DNA from: Phenylobacterium sp.
Lineage (GTDB): Bacteria; Pseudomonadota; Alphaproteobacteria; Caulobacterales; Caulobacteraceae
Length of the DNA: 33,474 nucleotides
Direction: 5' to 3'
Assembly: GCF_030693405.1 (NCBI RefSeq)
Contig: NZ_JAUYAW010000053.1
Span: forward strand, 1-33,474
Below, in pieces: positions 26,181 through 33,474 of the stretch. Below the pieces are notes generated by a model. That model was not told the origin of the DNA. It did no database searches and saw nothing but the letters and a program-made list of their open reading frames with translations. How positions within the stretch are numbered: the stretch's first letter is position 1; the number at the start of each line of letters is the position of its first letter. A program made the translations under genes and the position numbers.

Positions 26181-27235
26181 ACGATGCGCCTGAGGTTCTG
26201 ACCCATGTTGAAGGCGCAGTGGGGCGCATCACCCTGAACCGGCCCCAGGCGCTGCACGCCCTGACGACCGGCATGTGTCGGCTGATCATCGACGCCCTGG
26301 TGACCTGGCGCGCCGATCCGGCGGTGACGTTCGTGCTCATCGACCATGCCGGCGAGCGGGGGTTCTGCGCCGGCGGCGACATCCGCATGCTCGCCGAGAG
26401 CGGCGCCCGGGACGGTTTCGCGGCGCGCGAGTTCTTCTTCACCGAGTACCGGCTCAACCACCTGCTCTTCGAGTATCCCAAGCCGGTGATGGCCGTCATG
26501 GACGGCGTCACCATGGGCGGCGGCGTGGGCCTCGCCCTGCCGGCCCGCTATCGCGTGGCCACCGAGAAGACCACCTTCGCCATGCCCGAGACTGGCATCG
26601 GCCTCTTCCCAGACGTGGGCGGCGGCTGGCATCTGCCACGCCTGCCGGGGAAGTCCGGGCTGTGGCTGGCCCTGACCGGCGCCCGGCTCAAGGCCGCTGA
26701 CTGCGAACTGCTCGGCCTGGCCACGGACTTCATCCCTTCAGGCCAGCTGGAGACGCTAAAGGCGCAGATCATCGCCGATCCGGCCGCCGTGGAGACCCAT
26801 CTCACCGTGCTGGAGGCCGACGCCGGCCGCCCGCCCATCGGCGCTCACCGCGACGAGATGGACCATCTGTTCGCCGGCGACAGCGTCGAGGCGATCTTCG
26901 CGGCTCTGGAGGCCGATGCCGGCGACTGGGCCAGCGCGCAACTGGCCGTCCTTAAGACCAAATCGCCCCAGACCCTGAAGGTGGCCTTCCGGCAGCTGGC
27001 CCTGGGGGCTAAGGCCAGCACCTTCGCCGAGAATATGGAAATGGAGTACCGGATCGGCGCCCGGGTGGTCGGCCTCTACGACTTCATCGAAGGCGTGCGC
27101 GCCGTGATCATCGACAAGGACAACGCTCCTCGCTGGAACCCGGCGTCCCTGGCCGGGGTCAGCGAGGTCATGCTGGACGAGATCTTCGCCCCCCTGCCTT
27201 CCGCCCAGGCCTGGCGGCCGATACCCTTCGATTAA
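26177..27235 (+). CDS. 3-hydroxyisobutyryl-CoA hydrolase (crotonase family)
   Basis: This enzyme frees 3-hydroxyisobutyrate from its CoA ester in valine degradation. The 352-residue length is longer than plain enoyl-CoA hydratases and fits HIBCH-type enzymes. Key features are GFCAGGDIRMLAE (oxyanion and CoA site), MDGVTMGGGVGLA, Glu138 and Asp146 in MPETGIGLFPDVGGG, and the diagnostic C-terminal GVRAVIIDKDNAPRWNP. No separate methacrylyl-CoA hydratase is next to it, so that step must be done by another crotonase elsewhere. It is translationally coupled to the upstream dehydrogenase. Confidence 0.92.
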   Translation: MNDAPEVLTHVEGAVGRITLNRPQALHALTTGMCRLIIDALVTWRADPAVTFVLIDHAGERGFCAGGDIRMLAESGARDGFAAREFFFTEYRLNHLLFEYPKPVMAVMDGVTMGGGVGLALPARYRVATEKTTFAMPETGIGLFPDVGGGWHLPRLPGKSGLWLALTGARLKAADCELLGLATDFIPSGQLETLKAQIIADPAAVETHLTVLEADAGRPPIGAHRDEMDHLFAGDSVEAIFAALEADAGDWASAQLAVLKTKSPQTLKVAFRQLALGAKASTFAENMEMEYRIGARVVGLYDFIEGVRAVIIDKDNAPRWNPASLAGVSEVMLDEIFAPLPSAQAWRPIPFD

Positions 27236-27296
27236 GGGTGGCGTGCGTTCGCCCGACGACGGGAGGACTGCGATGCGACAAGCCAAGGAGGCCGGC

Positions 27297-28193
27297 ATGA
27301 CCAGCTATGCTTTGATCGGCCTGGGCAATATGGGCGGCGGCATGGCCGCGGTTCTGGCCGCCAGCGGGCATCGGGTGCAAGCCTTTGACCTGTCGTCCCA
27401 GGCCCTCGCAAAGGCGGCCGAAGCAGGCGCGACCCCCTGCGCCTCGGCCGTGGATTCGGTCACGGGCGCCGAGGTGGTTCTGACCATGCTGCCGGCCGGC
27501 GCCCACGTGCGGGAGGTCTACGGGGAGGCCATCCTGCCCCACGCCTCGGCCGACGCGCTGCTCATCGACTGCTCGACCATCGATGTGGACAGCGCCCGGG
27601 CGATCGCGCGACAAGCGCAGTCTGCAGGGTTTGCGGTCGCAGATGCCCCTGTCTCCGGCGGCGTGGCTGGCGCAGCGGCCGGAACCCTGACCTTCATGGT
27701 GGGCTGCGCAGAGACCGACTTCCCCAGGATCAAAGCGGCCCTGTCGCCGATGGCTAAGTCCGTGGTCCGCGCGGGCGAGGCCGGGTCGGGGCAGGCGGCC
27801 AAGATCTGCAACAACCTGCTGCTGGCTGTGTCGATGATCGGGGTCTGCGAGGCGCTCACCCTCGCAGAGGGACTTGGTCTCGATCCGGAGCGATTCTTCG
27901 AGATCGCGTCCACCTCCTCAGGTCAGTGCTGGTCCCTGACGTCGTATTGTCCGTGGCCGGGGCCAGTGGAATCGGCCCCATCCAACCGCAACTACGAGGG
28001 CGGATTCGCCACGGCGATGATGCTAAAAGACCTGCGTCTGGCTCAGGGCGCGGCAGCGTCGGTGGGCGCGTCGACGCCGCTCGCAGCCCAGGCTCAGGCG
28101 CTTTATGCGCTATTCGACCGGCTCGGCTATGGCGAAAGGGACTTTTCGGGCCTACTTCAGCTGTTGCGTGGACGCTTGGACGACTTGGCCTGA
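27297..28193 (+). CDS. mmsB: 3-hydroxyisobutyrate dehydrogenase
   Basis: MmsB oxidises 3-hydroxyisobutyrate to methylmalonate semialdehyde with NAD, the step after HIBCH in valine degradation. The 298-residue protein has the Rossmann loop LGNMGGGMAAVL, DAPVSGGVAGAAAGTL with Ser120, and catalytic Lys169 in GSGQAAKICNN; YCPWPGP and NYEGGFATAMMLKDL are typical of true HIBADH. There are two good starts: ATG at 27273 with GGGAGG six bases upstream, and ATG at 27297 with AAGGAGG five bases upstream. I prefer the second because it begins at the first strand and gives the usual length. It follows HIBCH after 61 bases. Confidence 0.93.
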   Translation: MTSYALIGLGNMGGGMAAVLAASGHRVQAFDLSSQALAKAAEAGATPCASAVDSVTGAEVVLTMLPAGAHVREVYGEAILPHASADALLIDCSTIDVDSARAIARQAQSAGFAVADAPVSGGVAGAAAGTLTFMVGCAETDFPRIKAALSPMAKSVVRAGEAGSGQAAKICNNLLLAVSMIGVCEALTLAEGLGLDPERFFEIASTSSGQCWSLTSYCPWPGPVESAPSNRNYEGGFATAMMLKDLRLAQGAAASVGASTPLAAQAQALYALFDRLGYGERDFSGLLQLLRGRLDDLA

Positions 28194-28217
28194 CCGTTCA
28201 CGCAGAACTGACGGCTG

Positions 28218-28231
28218 TTGACGCAGATCAA
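28218..28231. promoter_or_regulatory. FNR/FixK-type box upstream of hemA
   Basis: TTGAC-GCAG-ATCAA matches nine of ten positions of the FNR/FixK palindrome TTGAT-N4-ATCAA and all of TTGA-N6-TCAA. It lies about 118 bases before the hemA ATG. TTGACGC is also a perfect -35 consensus, so the two readings overlap. Confidence 0.5.
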
Positions 28232-28348
28232 GCGAGCGCGACACAGCGCCTTGTAGACTTTTTCCGAACCCGGCGCCAAAAACCGGGCGGTTAATAGGGG
28301 ACTGGTTGCAGCGTGAGATCGTCGAGCGCGCGGCCGGATTTCGTTGCG

Positions 28349-29578
28349 ATGGATTACAGAGCCGCTTTCCAGAACGCCCTTGAGCGCATTCACGCCGAGG
28401 GTCGTTACCGGGTTTTCGCCGATCTGAAGCGGCATCGCGGCGCCTTTCCCCGGGCGACCTGGACGCGTCCTGACGGCGGTTCTCAGGACGTGGTGGTCTG
28501 GTGCTCCAACGACTATCTCGGCCAGGGCCAGAACCCCGTGGTCATCGACGCCATGAAGCAGGCCATCGACGAGGCCGGCGCGGGCTCTGGCGGCACGCGC
28601 AACATTTCTGGCACCACGCACTATCATGTCGAGCTGGAGCATGAGCTCGCCGACCTGCATGGCAAGGAGGCCGCGCTCCTCTTCACGTCCGGCTACGTCT
28701 CAAACGAGGCCTCGCTCTCGACCCTCTACAAGATCCTGCCTGGCCTGATGATCTTCTCCGATGAGCTGAATCACAACTCGATGATCTCGGGCATCCGCGC
28801 CGGGGCTCGGGAGCAGCGCCGGGTGTTCCGCCACAACGATCTGGCCCATCTCGAAGAGCTATTGGCGGCGGCGCCCGCCGACGCCCCCAAGCTGATCGCC
28901 TTTGAAAGCGTCTATTCCATGGACGGCGACATCGCCGACATGAAGGGCATGGTCGCTCTGGCCAAGCGCTACGGCGCCATGACCTATCTCGACGAGGTCC
29001 ATGCGGTGGGCATGTACGGGCCCCGCGGCGCCGGCGTCGCCGAGCGCGACGGCGTCATGGATCAGATCGACATCGTCGAAGGGACGCTGGGCAAGGCGTT
29101 CGGCGTCATGGGGGGCTACATCGCCGCCGATGCGGTCATCGTCGATGCGATCCGCTCCTTCGCCGACGGTTTCATCTTCACGACCTCAATTCCGCCGGCC
29201 CTTGCCGCCGGGGCCGTGGCCTCGATCCGCTACCTGAAGGAACATGACGAGGTCCGTCAGGCCCATCAGGCCCGCGCCCAGGCCCTGAAGGTGCGGCTGA
29301 CCAAGGCGGGTATCCCGGTGATGCCGTCAGAGAGCCATATCGTTCCGGTGCTGGTGGGCGATCCCGTCCACTGCAAGATGATCTCCGACATCCTGCTCAG
29401 CGACTACGGGATCTATGTGCAGCCCATCAACTATCCCACCGTGCCGCGGGGCACGGAGCGGCTGCGCTTCACGCCGTCGCCGGCGCACTCAGACGAGATG
29501 ATCGATCATCTGGCCCAGGCGCTGGAGACCCTCTGGGTTCACTGCAACATCAAGCGCGTGGGCGGCGTCGCGGCTTAA
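28349..29578 (+). CDS. hemA: 5-aminolevulinate synthase
   Basis: ALAS condenses glycine and succinyl-CoA to 5-aminolevulinate, the committed step of heme synthesis in alphaproteobacteria. The 409-residue protein has [11 protein letters not shown], the [13 protein letters not shown] substrate region, [22 protein letters not shown] and the pyridoxal-phosphate lysine K249 in [12 protein letters not shown] at 28349 begins with the family start MDYRAAF; a GTG 12 codons upstream is the alternative. A FNR/FixK-like site precedes it. Its stop overlaps the stop of the mucR-like gene on the other strand. hemB, the next pathway enzyme, is about 4 kb away in a different operon. Confidence 0.97.
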   Translation: MDYRAAFQNALERIHAEGRYRVFADLKRHRGAFPRATWTRPDGGSQDVVVWCSNDYLGQGQNPVVIDAMKQAIDEAGAGSGGTRNISGTTHYHVELEHELADLHGKEAALLFTSGYVSNEASLSTLYKILPGLMIFSDELNHNSMISGIRAGAREQRRVFRHNDLAHLEELLAAAPADAPKLIAFESVYSMDGDIADMKGMVALAKRYGAMTYLDEVHAVGMYGPRGAGVAERDGVMDQIDIVEGTLGKAFGVMGGYIAADAVIVDAIRSFADGFIFTTSIPPALAAGAVASIRYLKEHDEVRQAHQARAQALKVRLTKAGIPVMPSESHIVPVLVGDPVHCKMISDILLSDYGIYVQPINYPTVPRGTERLRFTPSPAHSDEMIDHLAQALETLWVHCNIKRVGGVAA

Positions 29579-30003
29579 GACCTGCGGCGGACGCCCTTGC
29601 CAAGGCCGATCTGCTTGGCGAAGTCCGAGCGCTTGGCCGCATAGGCGGGCGCCACCATCGGGTAGTCGGCGGGCAGGCCCCAGCGGCGGCGGTAGTCCTC
29701 GGGGCTCATGTCGTACCGCGAGCGCAGGTAGCGTTTGAGCATCTTCAGGCGCTTACCGTCTTCCAGACAAACGATGTACTCGTCCTGCACGGAGCGGTTG
29801 ACGGGAACGGCCGGCTTGGGGCGTTCCAGCGGGGCGGCCGGTTCGGCCTCACCCAGACGATTCAACGCCGAATGCACCGACCTGATCAGGTCGGGCAGGG
29901 CCTCAGCGCTGACGGCGTTGCGGCTGATATAGGCGGCTACGATATCGACCCCCAGGCGAAGGGCGTCGTTGGGCCGGCCGGCGGCTTCGTCATCAGCGTT
30001 CAT
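29575..30003 (-). CDS. MucR/Ros-type transcriptional regulator without zinc histidines
   Basis: MucR proteins are small DNA-binding regulators that silence many genes; in Caulobacter such proteins act in cell-cycle control together with SciP. The 142-residue protein has the family core [33 protein letters not shown] split over 78-110, and [23 protein letters not shown] after it. The zinc-finger ligands are largely gone: Cys79 remains, position 82 is Asp, the histidine expected at 92 is Tyr, and the second histidine region is Arg96-Tyr97. Zinc-free members of this family are known to fold, so it may still work. ATG at 30003 fits the family start. It diverges from glyA over 181 bases. Confidence 0.9.
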   Translation of the reverse strand: MNADDEAAGRPNDALRLGVDIVAAYISRNAVSAEALPDLIRSVHSALNRLGEAEPAAPLERPKPAVPVNRSVQDEYIVCLEDGKRLKMLKRYLRSRYDMSPEDYRRRWGLPADYPMVAPAYAAKRSDFAKQIGLGKGVRRRS

Positions 30004-30092
30004 TCTGGAAATCCCCTGGGCGGTACGCAACTGCGCCGTGGCGCGGCTAGTCGGCCCCGGCGATGGGTTTCGAACGCGCAGCTGCGGGCTTC

Positions 30093-30122
30093 GTTCCACC
30101 CAGGCGCCGCCATGGTTGGAAC
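30093..30122 (+). other. Hairpin in the glyA-mucR intergenic region
   Basis: GTTCCACCC (30093-30101) can pair with GGTTGGAAC (30114-30122), with one mismatch and a 12-base loop. It would sit in the glyA leader. No known riboswitch class is recognised. A GATTC site (30163-30167) lies near the glyA start. Confidence 0.3.
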
Positions 30123-30184
30123 CGCCGGGAGATAGGAGTAAAAGGCGCCTCCGCCCCCACCAGATTCCGACCCGAGGCCCGCCC

Positions 30185-31480
30185 TTGACCGCACAAGCCC
30201 AGACCGCCGCCGCCGCCGACGCCTTCTTCGGCCAAGGCGTGGCCAGCACCGATCCTGAAATCGCCCACGTCCTGACCAAGGAGCTGAAGCGTCAGCAGGA
30301 CCAGATCGAACTCATCGCGTCCGAGAACATCGTCTCGCGCGCCGTGCTTGAGGTCCAGGGCTCGGTCCTGACCAACAAGTATGCCGAGGGCTATCCGGGC
30401 AAGCGCTACTATGGCGGCTGTGAAGAAGTCGATGTGGCCGAGACCCTGGCCATTGAGCGAGCCAAGCGCCTGTTCGGCGCGGACTACGCCAATGTCCAGG
30501 CCCATTCCGGCAGCCAGGCCAACCAGGCGGTCTTCATGGCGACCATGAAGCCTGGGGACGTGTTCATGGGCATGGATCTGGCGGCTGGCGGCCACCTGAC
30601 CCACGGCAAGGACGTCAACCAGTCGGGCAAATGGTTCCGGCCGGTGGCCTACAGCGTGCGCCAGCAGGATCATCTGATCGACTATGATGAGGTGGCTGAG
30701 CTGGCGGAGCGTGAGAAGCCCAAGGTGATCATCGCCGGAAGCTCCGCCTATAGCCGCGTGATTGACTTCCAGAAGTTCCGCGAAGTTGCCGACAGCGTCG
30801 GCGCCATTCTGATGGTGGATATCGCTCACTACGCCGGCCTTGTGGCGGGTGGGGTCTACCCCAACCCGATGCCGCACGCCCATGTGGTGACCTCGACCAC
30901 CCACAAGACCCTCCGCGGTCCGCGGGGCGGTCTGATCCTGACCAACGACAAGAAGCTGGCCAAGAAGATCGATTCCGCGGTCTTCCCGGGCCTGCAGGGC
31001 GGGCCGCTCATGCATGTGATCGCGGCCAAGGCGGTGGCGTTCGGCGAGGCTCTGAAGCCGGAGTTCAAGCTCTACGCCCGCCAGGTGGTGGATAACGCCC
31101 GGGCCATGGCCGACGCCCTGGCGGCCTCGGGCCTGAAGATCGTGTCCGGCGGGACCGATAGCCACCTGATGCTGGTGGACCTGACGCCCAAGGGCGTGAC
31201 GGGCGCCGACGCCGAGGTGGCCCTGGAACGGGCCAACATCACCTGCAACAAGAACGGTATCCCCTTCGACCCGCTGCCCTTCATGCAGACCTCGGGCCTG
31301 CGGCTGGGTTCGCCCGCCGGGACCTCCCGCGGCTTTGGCCCCGCCGAGTTCCGTCGGATCGGTCAGCTGATCGCTGAGGTTGTCGATGGTCTGGCGGCAG
31401 GCGGCGACAATTCCGCCGTCGAAGCCAAGGTGCGCGAAGAGGTGGCGACCTTGACCCGGCGCTTCCCGATCTACAACTAG
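30185..31480 (+). CDS. glyA: Serine hydroxymethyltransferase
   Basis: GlyA interconverts serine and glycine while charging tetrahydrofolate with a one-carbon unit, and so supplies glycine for hemA and purines. The 431-residue protein has [40 protein letters not shown] and the pyridoxal-phosphate lysine K241 in [14 protein letters not shown]. There is no suitable ATG; TTG at 30185 has GAGG seven bases upstream and gives the usual length. The frame stays open much further upstream, through the region divergent to the mucR-like gene, but those residues do not resemble the family. nrdR follows after 35 bases. Confidence 0.96.
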   Translation: MTAQAQTAAAADAFFGQGVASTDPEIAHVLTKELKRQQDQIELIASENIVSRAVLEVQGSVLTNKYAEGYPGKRYYGGCEEVDVAETLAIERAKRLFGADYANVQAHSGSQANQAVFMATMKPGDVFMGMDLAAGGHLTHGKDVNQSGKWFRPVAYSVRQQDHLIDYDEVAELAEREKPKVIIAGSSAYSRVIDFQKFREVADSVGAILMVDIAHYAGLVAGGVYPNPMPHAHVVTSTTHKTLRGPRGGLILTNDKKLAKKIDSAVFPGLQGGPLMHVIAAKAVAFGEALKPEFKLYARQVVDNARAMADALAASGLKIVSGGTDSHLMLVDLTPKGVTGADAEVALERANITCNKNGIPFDPLPFMQTSGLRLGSPAGTSRGFGPAEFRRIGQLIAEVVDGLAAGGDNSAVEAKVREEVATLTRRFPIYN

Positions 31481-31515
31481 GCCGTCTGGGATGCGGTCCG
31501 GGAGGGGCTGAACCG

Positions 31516-31989
31516 ATGCGATGCCCGTTCTGTGGCCATGCCGAGAGCCAGGTGAAGGATAGCCGCCCGTCGGAAGACGGCGCGGCCATCCGCCGCCGTC
31601 GCCTGTGTCCAGCCTGCGGCGGCCGGTTCACCACCTTTGAGCGGGTTCAACTGCGCGAACTGGTCGTCATCAAGCGATCTGGCCGGCGCACGGCCTTCGA
31701 CCGCGAAAAGCTGCTGCGTTCCATCGACATCGCCATCCGCAAGCGTCCGGTTGATCCAGAGCAGGTGGATCGGATGGTCAACGGCATCACCCGCCAGCTG
31801 GAGAGCATGGGCGAGACCGACATTCCCTCCGAAGTGGTGGGCGAGCTGGTGATGAAGGCGCTCAAGTCCCTCGATGATGTGGCCTATGTCCGCTACGCCT
31901 CGGTCTATCGGGATTTCCGCGAAACGCGCGACTTCGCCGACTTCCTCGGCAGCGAGGGCTTTGGCGAGCCCTCCGAGGAGGAGCGCTAG
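31516..31989 (+). CDS. nrdR: Transcriptional repressor NrdR
   Basis: NrdR represses ribonucleotide reductase genes by sensing ATP and dATP. The 157-residue protein has the zinc ribbon C3-x2-C6 and C31-x2-C34 (residues 1-45) and the ATP-cone (about 48-138; [21 protein letters not shown]). GGGAGGGG lies eight bases before ATG. It sits between glyA and the riboflavin genes, a common alphaproteobacterial order. It ends normally; the following reductase gene lies 30 bases downstream in the same reading frame. Confidence 0.96.
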   Translation: MRCPFCGHAESQVKDSRPSEDGAAIRRRRLCPACGGRFTTFERVQLRELVVIKRSGRRTAFDREKLLRSIDIAIRKRPVDPEQVDRMVNGITRQLESMGETDIPSEVVGELVMKALKSLDDVAYVRYASVYRDFRETRDFADFLGSEGFGEPSEEER

Positions 31990-32019
31990 GCGCGATCCGC
32001 CCGGCGCCGGCGTCCGGCG

Positions 32020-32661
32020 ATGATCACCTTGAAACTGGCCACCTCCCTCGATGGGCGCATCGCCACCGCCCAGGGGGAGAGCCGCTGGATCACCGGTCCG
32101 GAGTCGCGACTTCAGGTCCATGTCCTGCGCGCCGCGAATGACGCGGTTGTCGTGGGCGCCGGCACGGCCCTGGCCGACGATCCCGATCTGACAGTCCGCC
32201 TGGAGGGCTATGACGGCCCGCAGCCGGCCCGGGTCGTGCTCGACACGCGCCAGCGACTGTCGCCGGGCGCTCGCCTGGCCCTGACGGCGAGGGATATTCC
32301 CACCTATCTGGTGTCTTCCGAGCCCCTGCGGCCGGAACTTGCCGAGGCTGGCGTGCGGGGGGTTCAGATCCCGCCGCGGGAGGCCGAGCGGCCAGAGATG
32401 GCGCAGGTGGTCGAGGCTCTCGCCAGCTATGGATTGCAGCGTCTGTTTGTCGAGGGCGGCGGCGAGGTGGCGGCGAGCCTCCTGCGCCAGGGGCTCGTGG
32501 ACCGGCTTGAGTGGTTCCGCGCGCCGGTCATCATCGGCGGGGAGGGGCGTCCCGGGCTTGGCGACATGTCGCTCAACAGGCTTGCCGATGCGCTGCGCCT
32601 GCGCCGCGTTGACCTTCGGGTCCTGGGTGACGATCTGTGGGAAAGCTACGAGAGGATCTGA
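32020..32661 (+). CDS. ribD: RibD-type reductase, deaminase domain absent
   Basis: The product matches only the C-terminal half of bifunctional RibD: the reductase that turns 5-amino-6-(5-phosphoribosylamino)uracil into the ribitylamino form with NADPH. The 213-residue protein starts at LKLATSLDGRIATAQGESRW, then VVVGAGTALADDPDLTVR, LFVEGGGEVAASLL and the end typical of RibD. The zinc deaminase domain with its H-x-E and P-C-x-x-x-x-x-C motifs, usually about 145 residues, is missing. The 30 bases upstream, back to the nrdR stop in the same frame, encode RRRRPA, which looks like the remains of the inter-domain linker. No ribosome site is evident. It may use a separate deaminase elsewhere; a loss of function is the alternative. 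Confidence 0.88.
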   Translation: MITLKLATSLDGRIATAQGESRWITGPESRLQVHVLRAANDAVVVGAGTALADDPDLTVRLEGYDGPQPARVVLDTRQRLSPGARLALTARDIPTYLVSSEPLRPELAEAGVRGVQIPPREAERPEMAQVVEALASYGLQRLFVEGGGEVAASLLRQGLVDRLEWFRAPVIIGGEGRPGLGDMSLNRLADALRLRRVDLRVLGDDLWESYERI

Positions 32662-33252
32662 ATGTTCACCGGCATCATCACAGACATCGGCAAGGTCCGC
32701 GCCGTGCGCGACACCGACCGCGACCGCAGGTTCGAGATCGAGACCCGATTTGATCTGGCGACCATCGATATCGGCGCCTCCATCGCCCACGCCGGCTGTT
32801 GCCTGACCGTGGTCGAGAAGGGCCCCGGCTGGTTCGCCGTGGAGGTCTCGGGCGAGACCTTGGACAAGACCACCCTGGGCGACTGGACGACCGGCTATCG
32901 GGTGAATCTGGAGCGGTCTGCGCGGGTCGGCGACGAACTGGGCGGCCACATCGTCTCTGGCCATGTGGACGGGGTCGGCGAAGTGGTGTCAGTGCGCGCC
33001 GAAGGCGGCTCCCATCGCGTTCAGATCCGCGTCCCACGTCCGCTTCACCGCTATATCGCGCCCAAAGGCTCCATCACGGTCGAGGGCGTGTCGCTGACGG
33101 TGAACGAGGTGGAGGATGACGTGTTTGGCGTCAACCTGATCCCCCACACCTGGGACGTCACAACCCTGGGCGAGCTGAAACCCGGTTCGCGGGTCAATCT
33201 GGAGATCGACATGCTGGCGCGCTATCTCGCGCGTTGGCGCGAAACCGCCTAA
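32662..33252 (+). CDS. ribE: Riboflavin synthase alpha chain
   Basis: This enzyme dismutates two molecules of 6,7-dimethyl-8-ribityllumazine to riboflavin and the pyrimidine precursor. The 196-residue protein shows the two lumazine-binding barrels: MFTGIITDIGKVRAV at the start, HAGCCLTVVEKGPGWFAVEVS in the first, and GGHIVSGHVDGVGEVVSV plus IAPKGSITVEGVSLTVNEV in the second. ATG begins directly after the stop of the ribD-type gene without a gap. The gene for lumazine synthase follows after 42 bases. The symbol ribE follows the use for riboflavin synthase in many bacteria (ribC in E. coli). Confidence 0.96.
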   Translation: MFTGIITDIGKVRAVRDTDRDRRFEIETRFDLATIDIGASIAHAGCCLTVVEKGPGWFAVEVSGETLDKTTLGDWTTGYRVNLERSARVGDELGGHIVSGHVDGVGEVVSVRAEGGSHRVQIRVPRPLHRYIAPKGSITVEGVSLTVNEVEDDVFGVNLIPHTWDVTTLGELKPGSRVNLEIDMLARYLARWRETA

Positions 33253-33294
33253 AGGCAGGGAGAAGATCGCCTTCCGCGGTCGCTGGAATCCAAG

Positions 33295-33474
33295 ATGCAA
33301 GACCAGAAGCTGCGCGTCCTCGTGGTCGAGGCGCGGTTTTACAGTGAGATCGCCGACGCCCTCCTGGCCGGCGCGACCGACGTGCTGAGCGCCCATGATG
33401 TCGATTTCGACGTGGTGACGGTGCCTGGCGCCCTGGAGATTCCGGGCGCCATCGCCATTGCGGACGCCTCGGGC
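33295..33474 (+). CDS. ribH: 6,7-dimethyl-8-ribityllumazine synthase (N-terminal part)
   Basis: Lumazine synthase condenses the ribitylaminouracil with dihydroxybutanone phosphate to the substrate of RibE. Sixty residues are visible: [21 protein letters not shown] is the first strand and helix, and [16 protein letters not shown] carries the diagnostic V-P-G-A-x-E-I-P motif of the active site. The gene is open at the window end. ribBA, which often lies between ribE and ribH in related bacteria, is not here. Confidence 0.92.
   Translation, partial: MQDQKLRVLVVEARFYSEIADALLAGATDVLSAHDVDFDVVTVPGALEIPGAIAIADASG

Noticed and set aside
28263..28290. CCCGG...CCGGG hairpin before hemA as a terminator for mmsB
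   Set aside because: Short stem, A-rich loop and no T tract after it, so it does not qualify.
29969..30184. Upstream extension of the glyA frame
   Set aside because: The added residues do not resemble serine hydroxymethyltransferase and would overlap the mucR-like gene; the TTG at 30185 has a ribosome site.
30004..30279. Upstream extension of the mucR-like frame
   Set aside because: It would run into glyA and doubles no known domain; ATG at 30003 matches the family.
31087..31095. GGTGGATAA, a near DnaA box inside glyA
   Set aside because: One mismatch, single copy, and it encodes the conserved residues VVDNA; chance is the simpler reading.
31477..32964. 495-codon minus-strand open frame across nrdR, ribD and ribE
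   Set aside because: It spans three well-identified genes on the other strand and shows no family pattern.

Overview
This window is a compact, high-GC chromosomal segment from an alphaproteobacterium, most likely a member of the Caulobacteraceae (Caulobacter/Phenylobacterium type). The evidence is the 5-aminolevulinate synthase (C4) route to heme, a MucR-type regulator, an HdaA-like DnaA inactivator with an N-terminal clamp motif, a bpt-type aminoacyl-tRNA-protein transferase, a stand-alone MotB, and promoters resembling the Caulobacter sigma-73 consensus. I see no rRNA, tRNA, CRISPR array, insertion sequence, integrase or phage gene. Almost all of it reads as core genome. No gap without a gene exceeds about 270 bases.

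Layout. 1-3868 (minus): lptF-lptG-lptD, the LPS export permease pair and the outer-membrane translocon, with lptD cut by the window edge. 4022-7008 (plus): pepA, an alpha/beta hydrolase, holC and an I78-type inhibitor lipoprotein, in a tightly overlapping operon. 7033-9523 (minus): a soluble three-PAS hybrid histidine kinase followed by an unlisted 35-residue membrane protein gene. 9607-12173: an ABC-F ATPase divergent from ndk, which has a clear promoter and a perfect intrinsic terminator. 12251-14544: purM divergent from rnd. 14548-18960 (minus): hdaA-ppk-ppx, joining control of DnaA with polyphosphate synthesis and breakdown. 19145-21155: dodecin, bpt, motB. 21244-23482 (plus): beta-hydroxyacid dehydrogenase, GNAT acetyltransferase, epoxide-hydrolase-like protein. 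23479-24971 (minus): a membrane protein and hemB. 25044-28193 (plus): isobutyryl-CoA dehydrogenase, 3-hydroxyisobutyryl-CoA hydrolase and 3-hydroxyisobutyrate dehydrogenase, the middle of valine degradation. 28349-30003: hemA converging on a mucR-like gene. 30185-33474 (plus): glyA, nrdR, a ribD reductase-only gene, ribE and the start of ribH.

The genes tie into a few processes: LPS transport, heme synthesis (hemA, hemB), flavin synthesis and storage (rib genes, dodecin), valine catabolism, nucleotide supply (ndk, purM, nrdR), and replication control (hdaA, holC). I found no large undescribed system. The best leads are small. They are a RibD that has lost its deaminase half, a tandem DnaA-box patch inside hemB, an overlooked small membrane protein behind the hybrid kinase, an FNR/FixK-type site before hemA, a MucR domain without its zinc histidines, an octaproline run in the ABC-F protein, and several exact inverted repeats in promoter regions.
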